Below are positions 1 to 13,366 of a DNA stretch of 64,000 nt, in pieces; position 1 is the first letter of the stretch; every line of letters starts with the position of its first letter. The stretch lies in NCBI GenBank assembly GCA_028829895.1, contig CM054182.1, forward strand, positions 14,714,001-14,778,000, written 5' to 3'. The notes under the pieces were generated by a model that searched no databases, was not told the origin of the DNA, and worked only from the letters and a program-made list of their open reading frames with translations. The DNA is from Sinotaia quadrata. Taxonomy: Eukaryota; Mollusca; Gastropoda; Architaenioglossa; Viviparidae. The position numbers and the translations under genes were made by a program.

Positions 1-489
1 TTGTCCTGTATTGTTAACATTCTCCACTCCACATACAATCTCGCATACAAACACATCAGCATACGTAACCCTTGCAGACCCTTGCAAGCATAATAAAAGA
101 GCCAGACAAACATCCATGGTGTATGCATGAAGGATACTGTGAGGAACAATAAACAGGTCCTACGTAGTGTTGACTATCCACAAAGGGCTGAATAAAGCTG
201 TGACAGCGGAGATGTAATGTAGACGATAGCAGTACACTACAGCAATGTTATCCACTGTTCACTGTCTCCCTTCATGGGTGGTGGTGACACAGACATGGAG
301 GAATTTTTTACAAACTGTTAATAATTTTATTATAAACACGTGTACACAAAAATATGCCATAGATCTGTAAACTTTACGTATAACAATCAAACAATTTTGT
401 CACTCTGGAAACAATTTATAGTTTCATGTATTGTGAAGAATTTTTTAGGAAACTAATTTCAAAAATGCACTGGATAATTTAATGGATTG

Positions 490-950
490 GGAGACCAGAT
501 ATATCAAATAACTGTAAAGGATTTTTAGGAAATCAGTTTACAAGCCACATATAGTAGTTGTAAAGAATTTTAAGGAAATCAGTTCACATGATATATGTAA
601 TAATTGTAAAGAGTTTTAAGGCCACCAGTACACATAAAATAAATGTAAGGAATTTTAAGGACACCAATACACAAGACGTATACAGTAAATGTAAGGGATT
701 TTAAGGAAAACAGTATACAAGACATATACAGTAAGTGTATGGGATTTTAAGGTCACCAATACAAAAGACACATAAGGTAAATGTAGAGGATTTTAAGGAC
801 ACAGTACACAAGACGAAAAGTAAATGCAAGAGATTTTAAGTTTAATGGTACACATGACAAAAAGTAAATGCAAGAGATTTTAAAGACAGTATACAAAACA
901 AAAAATATACAATTAAATGTACACAAGATATAAAAAGTAAATGCAAAGAC
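490..950. repeat. ~45-bp minisatellite left of coding exon 21
   Basis: About nine degenerate units built on GTAAATGTAAGGGATTTTAA and GGACACCAGTACACAAGAC. No exon match is visible. Confidence 0.85.
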
Positions 951-1070
951 AAACCATGTCAAAGAGCCAAAAACTATTGTAATGAATCTAAACTTGAAAC
1001 CAAATCACAAAAGCCAACATGGAGGGACCTAGTCATGTGACCAATATAATACTATAAAAACAACATTTAC

Positions 1071-1174
1071 CATATATGTGAGCAATAAGAGCTTGCTGCT
1101 TTAATGCCACAATGTCTGGGTCCCACATCTGAAGTTGGTGGTGATTAGGATGCAGTGACTCCATCAGTTTCTTT
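1071..1174 (-). CDS. INVS: Inversin coding exon 21, C-terminal region
   Basis: Residues 862-895 plus one base: KKLMESLHPNHHQLQMWDPD then IVALKQQALIAHIYG. The end resembles vertebrate KHSVLKQIYG, placing it near the inversin C-terminus. Acceptor TTCATAG, donor GTAAAT. Since it ends in a donor, at least one further exon is expected. The array at 1175-1600 repeats sequence from its acceptor side. Confidence 0.82.
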
Positions 1175-4100
1175 CTATGAACAGAGAGGGTAAAATAATA
1201 GTATATGGTTCTTTCTGTGGACAAAATTGTAAATAGCAGCATTTCTTTCTTTCTGTAAACAGAGAGGTTAAAATAATGGCATGTGTTTCTTTTTTGTAAA
1301 CAGAGAGGTTAAAATAATGGCATGTGTTTCTTTTTGTAAACAGAGAGGTTAAAATAATGGTATGTATTTCTTTTTGTAAGAAGAGAGGTTAAAATAATGG
1401 CACCTTTCATTTTGTAAACAGAGAGGTTAAAATAATGGTATGTGTTTCTTTTTGTAAACAGAGAGGTTAAAATAATGGCATGTGTATCTTTTAGTAAATA
1501 GAGGTTAAAATAATGGCATGTGTTTCTTACGGTGAACTGAGAAGTTAAAATGGCATCATCAGTTTCTTTTCTGTGAACAGGAAGGTTAAAATAATGGAGG
1601 TTGATTTTTAGTCAAATAACTGGGAAAATTACTGCCTCGTTTCAGATAATAAAACATTAAGTGAAGAGCTTTGAGAAAGACTAGTTTGGTGAGAAGCCAT
1701 CAGACAAAAAAAGGGCAATCATCCTACTACCTTGTTTGAAAGCTAGCCGTCCCTGAATTTCAAACAAGACGCAAATAAAATATTAAGCCATTTTGTCCCC
1801 ATCTTGTTTTCTTCACTGAAACTGGCAGAGATGGGACAATGGTGTGAGAAATCAGAATGAATTGGTTTAGTGATACTAAACTGACTTTAAAAAATGTTTT
1901 GATGTATAACCCTAAAAAATTCCACTCATTTGCTTGCAATCTGCAAGTGGAAAAATGTAATTTGCGAGCTCAGAAAATAATATATAAGCTATCGTGAACC
2001 AATATTTTTCTCAAAAATTTTCTATTTACTTTTTAAGAAAATAATTTAATTGCTGGCAATCAATTTGACTAGTGCTTCAGGTTAGATGTGAGTTACAATT
2101 GCAGAGAGCATAGAATTAGAATAACAATAAAAATGTACTTATATGTCTGAAAGCATGCCATGCAAGGGCAGGAGGCATATTTGGCGCATAGATACCCACC
2201 CCTTTTGGCATAGTGTCAACTGAAAATCTGTACTGAAGTAACTCAGCAATTCAGATCAGTTCAGATTCTGAAGAAGGGTTAACGGACTTGTGAGTCAGAG
2301 TCATGAAGTTGGTCCTTTTTTTAGTAGTTGGAATCAGTAAAAATGTCCTGACTCTGACTCCAAATTTAATGAGATTTGAGGATGACAGATCCATGTTTGA
2401 ACATAAAGGGGTAAAAAAAAAATTTGAAATAACATCTCAGTAGTTGTTTATTATTAATTTAGTATGATTTAAGCAATGGAAGATGAGATGATAGCGGGTC
2501 ACTACATGATTCTGACTGAATGTCAGTTTGTGAAAAAAAACAATGATTTTAGTGAATGCCAGTCTGTGAAAAGAACAATGATTTTAGTGAATGCCAGTCT
2601 GTGAAAAGATGTGATTTGACTGAATGTCAATTTATGATAAGAACCATGATTTGAGAATACCAGTCTGAAATAAGAGCCATCATCTGAGTGAATAAGATTG
2701 TGTGGATTTACTGCAAAATAAATGATATCGAGACCTGTTACCTGTAGAATTTTCGCCATGCCAACTGAATGGTTAGTGCTGCAATCTGTTCTTCCCATTC
2801 TGCCTGTGTTGCTTGAATGCGCTGCAGCTGCACAACATCGTGGCTTATATCCCCACGTACGATTTGCCTTTGACTGCATTGATACAAACAAAAAATTCCT
2901 ATCATCAACAAAACTCTATTAACAAAAGAATGTAACTCCTATCTATCATCAAATCTCTACTAGTATTAGACTGTAATTCCTCTCATCAACAAATCTCTAT
3001 TAGTGTTAGAATGTAACTCCTACCTATCATCAAATCTCTACTAGTATTACAATACAATATTATCATATCAATTCCTACCATCAACAAATCACTAACAGTA
3101 TTAGAAATTAACTTCTATCATAACAGTACTATATTGATGCACATATATACAGTGTATTGCATTCACAGAACCAGAAAAAGCTATAATAAAATAATAATTC
3201 TTAAAAAAAAATACTTACTGCAATGTTTTTCTGTGCCTGTCAAACAAAAGAAAAAAATATCACAAACATTTAAAGAGTTCATCTTTCCAAAGAAAAATTA
3301 CTATCCAGTATATAATGTCAAACTGGAAAAAATAACTGACAATGATTTGTTTCTGGTGGGTCTAGGAATACATTTATTGCAGTAATCACTGAATAATGCA
3401 TAATGTGAAGTTTGAAATGACTTCTATTTAGCCCATGTATGTTAACTGTATAATATAAAACAATCAACTCTATTCAGACAGTTATATTTTATAGTAGATA
3501 AACTTAACAATATAAACATTAAGACTACAAAGCATTAAATGAGAACCAAATACAGAATATATAAATTAAAAACATGCTATTGTTTTGGCTGAACAGACTT
3601 GTTAAAGTAGCAGTTAGAATAACCAATAGTACTTTATCAGGATAATAAAAGTAACAATTAAACTGATCAACAGTACTTTATCAGGACAGCAGCAGTAACA
3701 ATTAAAATGACCAATAGTACTTTAACAATAGGGCAGCAGCAGTAACAATTAAGTACTTTATCAGGACAGCAGCAGTAACAATTAAACTGACCAATACATG
3801 TAGTACTTTATCAGGACAGCAGCAGTAACAATTAAAATGACCAATAGTACTCTACCAATAGGACAGCAGCAGTAACAATTAAGTACTTTACTAAGAGGAC
3901 AGCAGCAGTAACAATTAAACTTATCAACAGTACTTTATCAGGACAGCAGCAGTAACAAGTACTTTACCAAGAGGACAGCAGCAGTAACAATTAAGTACTT
4001 TACCAATAAGACAGCAGGAGTAACAATTAAACTTATCAACAGTACTTTATCAGGACAGCAGCAGTAATAATTAAACTTATCAACAGTACTTTATCAGGAT

Positions 4101-5457
4101 AGTAGCAGTAAAAATTAAAGTGACTAACAGTACTTTATCAGGACAGCAGCAGTAACAATTAAACAGACCAATAATACTTTGTCAGAACAATAACATTAAC
4201 AATTAAACTGACCAGCAGTATTTATCAGGACAATAACATTAACAATTAAACTGACCATGAGTACTTTATCATGACAGCAGCAGTAACAATTAAAATAACC
4301 AATAGTACTTTATCATGACATCAGCAGTAAAAATTAAACTGACCAATAGTACTTTATAAGGACAGCAGCAGTAACAATTAAAGTGACCAACAGGTCAAAA
4401 TTAAAAATTAAACTGACCAACATTGCTTTATCAGGACAATAACATTAACAATTAAAGAGACCAATAGTACTTTGTGAGGACAATAACATTAACAATTAAA
4501 CTGAGCAACAGTACTTTATATCAGGATAATACTATAGTTGAACTGACTAATACTAATAGTAATATGTAAAATAGCTCGCTATACTGATATGTTTTGCTGT
4601 ATAACACACATATACTGATTCAATTTGATGAGTAATATATACATATAGAGACTCACTCATGCTCTGTGATATGTAACATACATATATAATGATAATAATA
4701 TATACATTGATATAATGACCCAATATGATATATATTGGGTGTCATATTGATTTACTGACCCACATAGACATATCAACTCAATGTGATGTGTAACACAGAT
4801 ATACTCACTCATTGTGATAAATAACAGATATATTGACACATTGTGAATGTACCCAACACAGAAAAATTGATCCACTGAAGTTTGCAACAGATTTATTGAT
4901 TTGCTGAATTTGTAACACAGGCATGCTGACTCATAGAGAGTTTGTAACACACACACACTGATCAAGCAAGGTGTGTGACAGACATATTAATCAATCCAGT
5001 AAGGTAGGGAACGCAGATATATTGATCCAGTGCAGTGTATACCACACACAAATACTGATTCACTGAGTTTGTAACGCAGACACATTGACCTATGGTGCTA
5101 AACAAGTAAAAGCCTGCTTACCTTCGCCATGCCTTTTGTATTATTCTAGCTGCCTCCTGCTTTTTGTAGAAGTCACTCTTTCTTTGCTTCTCATCGTTCT
5201 TGACTTTCTCTTTCTGTCTTTTGCTTTGCAACACTTTCTCTGCATTAGTTATGTCATTATCTTTCTTCCTAAAAATAAAATAAACAATCAAGACACAATT
5301 TTAATGTGCTGCTGAAAAATGTTAAGAATTACATATTAGTAAAGATGTACTTTTAAAGTCAAAGAACAACTTGCAGTGTCTAAGATTATACTCTCAAAAT
5401 AACCGAGCATGTGCACTACCCACTTTTCTGCCTGGCACATTATGTCTGAGAAAGAAA

Positions 5458-5521
<64 letters not shown>

Positions 5522-8500
5522 TTGATAGTTGGATCTAACAATGAAGTAGCTGATTCAATACTCTTGCTCCAAATTATTGGCTACCACAGTAAAATGTACG
5601 AAAATTGGAATAAGATAGTACATTAGATCATCATAACCATTTGAAAGTGTTAATAAATGCATTCACAACTATCAGTAAATGTATTCAAATCAGTTTTGTA
5701 ACACATTTACAATGGAAACTTGTATGCAATCAGTTTTGTAAAACAGATACATTGAAAACTTGTAAGCAATCAGTTTTCTAACACATTTACAATGGAAACC
5801 TGTATGTAATCAGTTTTGTAACTATCAGTAAATGTATTCAAATCAGTTTTGTAACCTATTCACAACTGTCAGTAACTGTATTCACATCAGTTCTGTAACC
5901 TATTCACAATTTTCAGTCAAGTCAGTTTTGTAACACATTTACAATGGAAACTTGTAACATATGCAATCTGTTTTGTAAAACAGTTACAATGAATGTTAGT
6001 GAATGTATTCTATTCATTTTAAAACCCAATTACAAAAAGATGAATGTGAATTATGAACTGAACGCATTAATTTTATAGGTTCTTTACAATAAATGATTTT
6101 TAAAAGCAAGTTGTTTCAACTGGTTCTAAATTCCATTTGTTTATTTTATCAAGCATTATAGAACACTACCAAGACTTGATAAAAAATAATAATAATATAT
6201 TTCAAGTGAAAGATAATTTCATGAAAGAAAAAATTTTATTCTGGAAAACATACACTTACGTGTTTTTGTTGCCAAGATAAGTGGCTGACATGGTGAAAGT
6301 TCTGATTCACTGGGAAATTAAAATTCCACACACAATATTTAAAATTTCATTCCAAGAAAAGTAAAAATTTTAAACTGTAAAGTTTATAATCTCATTCCAC
6401 TTGAACAAAAAGTTCCAAAGACACAAGTTTTATAAAAACAATTCTACACCAGTAGAAAATAAAGTTCCAGTTCCACAGAAACTGTTCCACGACACACTCA
6501 ATTCCAGTTCACAGGACAATTTCAGTGCCAGGACACACAGTATACACAATTCCAGTTCACCCAAAGTGAAAGTTTCAAAACACAAGATTGGGAATTTCAG
6601 TTCACAGGACAATTTCAATGCCAGGACACAAATCTTGAAATGTCAAATATACAAGAAATTACAGTTTCCAGTTACACATTCTGTAATTGTATATAGAAAT
6701 TCCACAGGTAAATTTTCATTCCAGATAATAAAAATCTGCAATTTCAATCCATAAAGAAAAAGTTTCAACTCATATCAGACAAATACAATCAATGGGAAAT
6801 TATAGTTCATGAAACAAGTATTACAAATTATATGCTACCGATCAGATGTGATTAATATTGCTATTTAATATTAGCATAGTAAAGTAATAGTTGTAATAAA
6901 TTAATGACATATTTCACACTTTTAACCTTATTATCTTTATACATTTCTCTATCACCAACATGCTTTAAAGAGTAGTTCTATATACTCCTCAATCTCTGTT
7001 TTAGATAGTACTCTCATGTACTCCTCACAGAATGCTTTATTTCTCCATACTCCTCTTTAGAGAGATACAGACAGTGTTTGGACATATTTTAAATATAAGT
7101 CACTGCTCTAGACTATTTGTACACAATCCCCAGTCACTGCTCTAGACTATTTGTACACAATCCCCAGTCACTGCTCTAGACTATTGTACACATCCCTAGT
7201 CAACAGCCTAGACTACTTATACACAATCCCAGTCACTGCTCTAGACTATTGTACACATCCCTAGTCAACACTCTAGACTGTACACAATCCCCAGTAACTG
7301 CTCTAGACTATTTGTAAACATCCCTAGTCAACACTCTAGACTATTTGTACACATCCCTATTCAACACTCTAAACTATTTGTACACAATCCCCAGTCACTG
7401 CTCTAGACTATTTGTACACATCCCTATTCAACACTCTAGACTATTTGTACACATCCCTAGTCAACACTTTAGACTATTTGTACACATCCCTAGTCAACAC
7501 TCTAGACTATTTGTACACATCCCTAGTCAACACTCTAGACAATTTGTACACATCCCACTGTCAGTGCTCTAGTTCCATTTATTATTTATACACACTCCTA
7601 GATACTCTCTAGATTTAGTGTTTCTAAACAATCATTGTTCTAGACAATATTTTTATAAACTTTAGAGAGTGTTCTCTGGACACAAACCTGTCATTACTGT
7701 CTTAGTTTGTTCCATTCAAAACTTAAAATTCTTAACTGAGTGAATTCAAAATGTAGTGTTATTAACTGAGTAAAATTTAGAATTTTGAGTTACTGAGTAA
7801 AACTTAGAATTCTTGCTGAGCTGAAAACTTAAAATTCTTAAGTAAGTGAATTCAATACACAGAATACTTAAAGTTAAAATGAGTTTAAATTAAGAATTCT
7901 TAAATAAAATTAAAGAGAGATTCTTAAACTAAGTTAAAATGTGTTTAAAACTAAGAATTCTTAAATTAAATTAAAGAAAATATTCTTAAACTAAGCTAAA
8001 ATGAGTTTAATACTAAGAATTCTTGAATAAAGTTAAAAACAGTATTCTTAAACTAAATGAAAATAAATTTAAAATATAGAATTCTTAAATTATATTAAAG
8101 AGAAACTTCATGAATACGACAAATGCAAAGTCTAGAAGGCGAAATAATAGATCCTTATGAAACTAATCTAGAATAATGACTGTCAGTCAAGTAGTCATAT
8201 CGGAAATCTTTCTTAGCAACACGAAGCAGATTAACGGGTACCTGAAGCATGCCAGAATAACGGGTACCTAAAATTTGCCAGAACAACAGGAACCTAAAGT
8301 ATTCCAGAATAACGGGTACCTGAAGTGTACCAGAACAACGAGTACCCAAATTATGCTAACTTAACTACCTAAAGAACGCCAAAGTAGTCTCCACGGTTAC
8401 CCAGCCCGCCAGAAATCAACGAGATTAAAAAAAAAAAAAACCTGATTACCCTGACTATCTGTATTTTGTGGCCAGTGCGATAAGCTAGTACTATCTGCAT

Positions 8501-11500
8501 ATTTTTGTGTCGTTTGTTGCGGTTGTCAAACTTGAAATCTACTGACGCCCCCTCCCCCCTTTCTGACAGGAGACTTGTAAGACATTCAGTCAAGGTTGCG
8601 CTCGTGACCCGTTTTAAAGCTTACCGCACACGCGCGGGGGAAAATGCTTGCGACGGTACCTGCACTCAACAATCACACCCAATGCCGGCAATGTTCTGTG
8701 ACCAGGATCTCTTTAAGATATGCTCGTCGTAACTGTATTCTCGTCATGTTGCAACACACAGTGACAATTCCATTAGCGTCCCAAATATAGCGCCTAACTT
8801 ACCACGGACGTGTCATAAAAGTAGTGACACGGCTCTAGTAACGCTATCAAGTCACCAATATAGCGCCTAACTTACCACGGACGTGTCATAATAGTAGTGA
8901 CACGGCTCTAGTAACGCTATCAAGTCACCAATATAGGATTCAAGAGGCTATGGGCGTGTCACAGCGGTAGTGTCAGTTATAATAGCGTCACCAGGTCACA
9001 AAGATAGTACCTAACGTACTACAGAGATGTCACAACAGTAGTGGCAGCTCTATTAAGGTCAAGTCACCAATATTTGGCAATATAGCACCTAACATGCTAT
9101 GGACGGGTCGCGCTTTAGATTAACGTGCTGCAGTCACAAGTGAGAAATTCTGTGACGTGTTGCTTGTGACGTGCTCGTGACAATAATATATCCTGTATGT
9201 TTAGATGTGTTGGTAACGCGAAACCCATCCATGCGTTACTTGTGTGTTGGTAACATGAAGCAATTCGTTGCGTTACTTGTGTGTTGGTAACGTGAAGCTA
9301 CTCCATGCGTTACTTGTGTGTTTGTAACACGAAGCAATTCGTTGCGTTACTTGTGTGTTGGTAACATGAAGCAATTCGTTGCATTACTAGTATGTTTGTA
9401 ACATGAAGCAATTCGTTGCATTACTAGTGTGTTTGTAACATGAAGCAATTCGTTGCGTTACTTGTGTGTTGGTAACGTGAAGCCACTCCATGCGTTACTT
9501 GTGTTTTGGTAACGTGAAGCCACTCCATGCGTTACTTGTGTTTTGGTAACGTGAAGCCACTCCATGCGTTACTTGTGTGTTGGTAACGTGAAGCCACTCC
9601 ATGCGTTACTTGTGTGTTGGTAACGTGAAGCCACTTCATGCGTTACTTGTGTTTTGGTAACGTGAAGCCACTCCATGCGTTACTTGTGTTTTGGTAACGT
9701 GAAGCCACTCCATGCGTTACTTGTGTGTTGGTAACGTGAAGCCACTCCATGCGTTACTTGTGTTTTGTACCCTGGACAACTTCACAGACTTCTGACTGAC
9801 TGACTATTTTAAGGAGGCGTTTCCAGCGATTTTGCGCAGGGAGGATTATGTGGGGAAAGGGAGTGGGACACTATCAACATTACTCTGGCTAATTTCGTTC
9901 CTCTGCTAGCCTTTTCCTCTCAAGACATGTCTGGCTAATTTCGTTCCTCTGCTAGCCTTTTCCTCTCAGAGACATGTCTGGCTAATTTCGTTCCTCTGCT
10001 AGCCTTTTCCTCTCAGAGACATGTCTGGCTAATTTCGCTCCTCTGCTAGCCTTTTCCTCTCAGAGACATGTCTGGCTAATTTCGCTCCTCTGCTAGCCTT
10101 TTCCTCTCAGAGACATGTCTGGCTAATTTCGCTCCCTTGCCTGCCTATTCTCAGTAAAAGACTGACTTAGTAAATACATACAGTGAAAACAGAAAGAACA
10201 CCAACAACAAAAATAGTTAAATAATGTAGTGCAGTCATATATTCTGATTACTGAACTAATGACATTATAAGAAATTTTCTCTAAATTCTTGAACAATGAT
10301 ATAATGGGGTCAATAGCTAATGGAATAATGTTGTTCCCAGTATTTACAGATACTGAACTTATGGGAAAAAAACATTCTCCAATTAGTTTAAAAAGCATTT
10401 TTCTTCGATACATTTCCTAAATTTCTATGAAAGACTGTTTGATGTAATTATTCAAGATTTTATTTTTAAGGGCACTCTAGGATTTATATAATTTTAAAAA
10501 AAATATTTTATTACGAATAAGTTGGGGCTTTTGGTGTAAATTTCCTTCCAACTACATCCTTACTAACCGTACCTTACATTGACTCCGTCTATTCTAGCAA
10601 GTGCAGATTTAGTATCTATTCTAATTTCTAGCAAGTACCATTATCTGAGTGCAGTTTTTGTGGTCTATTCTTGCAATACCATCATTATCTGAGTGCAACA
10701 TTTGTGGTATATTCTAGTAAGTACCAATATCTGAGTGCAGTTTTTGTGGTCTATTCTAGCAATACCATTATCTGAGTGCAGTTTTTGTGGTCTATTCTAG
10801 CAATACTATTATCTGAGTGCAGCTTTTGTGGTCACGGATATGATTGCTGTTATCTGATCAGCAAAGAAACTATAGAAAATCTTTTCAGACTGAAGTACCT
10901 CAGCATGGAATACACTATACAATCTATTCCGACTGAAATACCTCAGCATAGAATACACTATAAAAAATCTATCCGACCTCAGCAAGGAATAATAAAAAGA
11001 AATACCTCAACAAACAAAATCTACTCAGACTAAACCTCCTCAGCATTGAACACATTATACAAAATCTACTCAGACCGAAATACCTCAGCATGGAACACAT
11101 TATACAAAATCTACTCAGACCGAAATACCTCAGCATGGAACACTCCACACGAGCTGCTCCTGCTCTCACTGGCTGACTGGCCGGCCCTCACGGCGTTAGC
11201 ACCCAACCAGTCAGGCCTAAAGCAAGCTTGGAACGTCTCCCTACAACAAGTTTCCTCACACCCAAGCACACCCCCGTTTAACACACACTGCACACACTTT
11301 TACAACACAATGACAGCTGCCTGCCTAACCGAAAAACAGAACGCACTGATATATGACAGAAACAATCACTAACATAATGAACACAGAGCAACACACTGAA
11401 GTATGACATAAACAGGCACAATTAGAATTATTATAGAAGCATACTGATTTCTTTCTTTTAGTCTCTCTTTCAAACACACATACACATACACACACACAGT

Positions 11501-13326
11501 GACATTCAGCTGACTGTCGCAGATATTATTACACAAGCGCATACACGCACAAACACAACAACAATGCGTACACTAACTTATAACTTTTACTCTTGACTTT
11601 TGAGTGATTGCTGACAAAGCGTACCAAGACATTGTAATGTGCATTACATACAAGTAACGAAGGCACACCATGAACATTTCACTACAAGTTAACCATGTCT
11701 ACTCGCGAGTACGCATCGCATTCATGATAACACCGAGAAACACAGTGAATAAATGACTAAAATCGAACTCTGTAGGTTTATTTATAGAACTCTGTAAGTT
11801 TATTTATAGAACTCTGTAAGTTTATTTAACTTTAAGAAGTAACGCATTAATTTACTGCAATAAATAACACATTCATTATATCACGTAATGTCACGCACTC
11901 ATTAGCTGTAACAAGGAACGCATTAACTACCCGCAATAAGTAACGCAGTATTCAGTAACTGTACTAAGTAACGCAATCATTAACTGTACAAAGTAACGTA
12001 TTCAGTAACTGTACTAAGTAACGTATTCATTAACTGTACTAAGTAACGCAATCATTAACTGTACTAAGTAACGCATTCATTAACTGTACTAAGTAACGCA
12101 ATCATTAACTGTACTAAGTAACGCAATCATTAATTGTACTAAGTAACGCAATCATTAACTGTACTAAGTAACGCAATCATTAACTGTACTAAGTAACGCA
12201 ATCATTAATTGTACTAAGTAACGCAATCATTAACTGTACTAAGTAACGCAATCATTAACTGTACTAAGTAACGCAATCATTAATTGTACACTTCGTGCAG
12301 TTATAATGCGCACTTTTAACTTGTCATCTCTCCCCAAATTTTCTGCAAAGCAAACTCTGCCAGCATCGACAAATTAATTTAGTCAGTAAATAATGAACAT
12401 TCACAGCTTCACGTGTTCAACACTGTCATGACAGAAAAAAACAAGTGTAAATATAAATTGTCTTCACGGTATTCAGGACTCTCATGAGTGTAAATACAAA
12501 TTGTCTTCACTCCTTTGCTCGGGATTGTTTGGCCTTGCTCTGAGAGCAAAACTCTTGGAGTTTTGGAATGATATGAAGTGTAACTGAAGAAACGAGAATG
12601 TCTTCATGTGGTTAACGTGTTAATACTCGATCAAACAATCAGGTCCATTCAAACAGAAAGATAAATAACAAGAAGTGAAAGCTTTGCCTCCATTGTTATA
12701 AATCAATGCATATCACACACACACACACACATGGATGCACGCACGCACACACGTTCACAACCACATTTGAAACTCCACGTTACAGGGGTATCGTGTATCT
12801 CTTTGCAGTCGTGCTTTTTAGATTGTATCACTAATCCCATTTAATCCAATACACGACCTCTTGATAATCCAATACACGACCTCTTGACCCTCTGTAGCTG
12901 GTCTTTAGAAATCATTTCTAAAGCCAGACGTTTGCAGTACCATGAAATTGGTAAACTTATATTAGCCCTGTTGGAACTTGCCGCACTACATGTCAATTCG
13001 CAGTGCTGTCAGTTCACTGCATTGCAAAACGAGCACCATGCCACAACGAACAGGATTTCAACCCTGTGACAAGATTACTGCTTATCCATCTGACGTCATC
13101 TCGGGACTAAGATCAAAGTACACAAACAGCAAGTCCAAGTGGTGTGCGTTTACGTTTATTTGTGAGTGTGTTTGTATGTGCATTATTAATGTGTGTCTGT
13201 GTTGTGTTTATTAGTTTTGCTACCTTGTTATATGCGCTCTTAAGTATTTGTGTATCTTTTTTAAATAAGCGTACGTATTTATGCGTGCATTTGTATCTAG
13301 GCACATGCAATCTTTCTGTGTGAGTG

Positions 13327-13366
<40 letters not shown>

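Noticed and set aside
9190..9770. Regular 35-bp units with short variable parts, resembling a CRISPR array.
   Set aside because: Units are contiguous and wholly repetitive with no unique spacers, and the window is an animal gene; it is a minisatellite.
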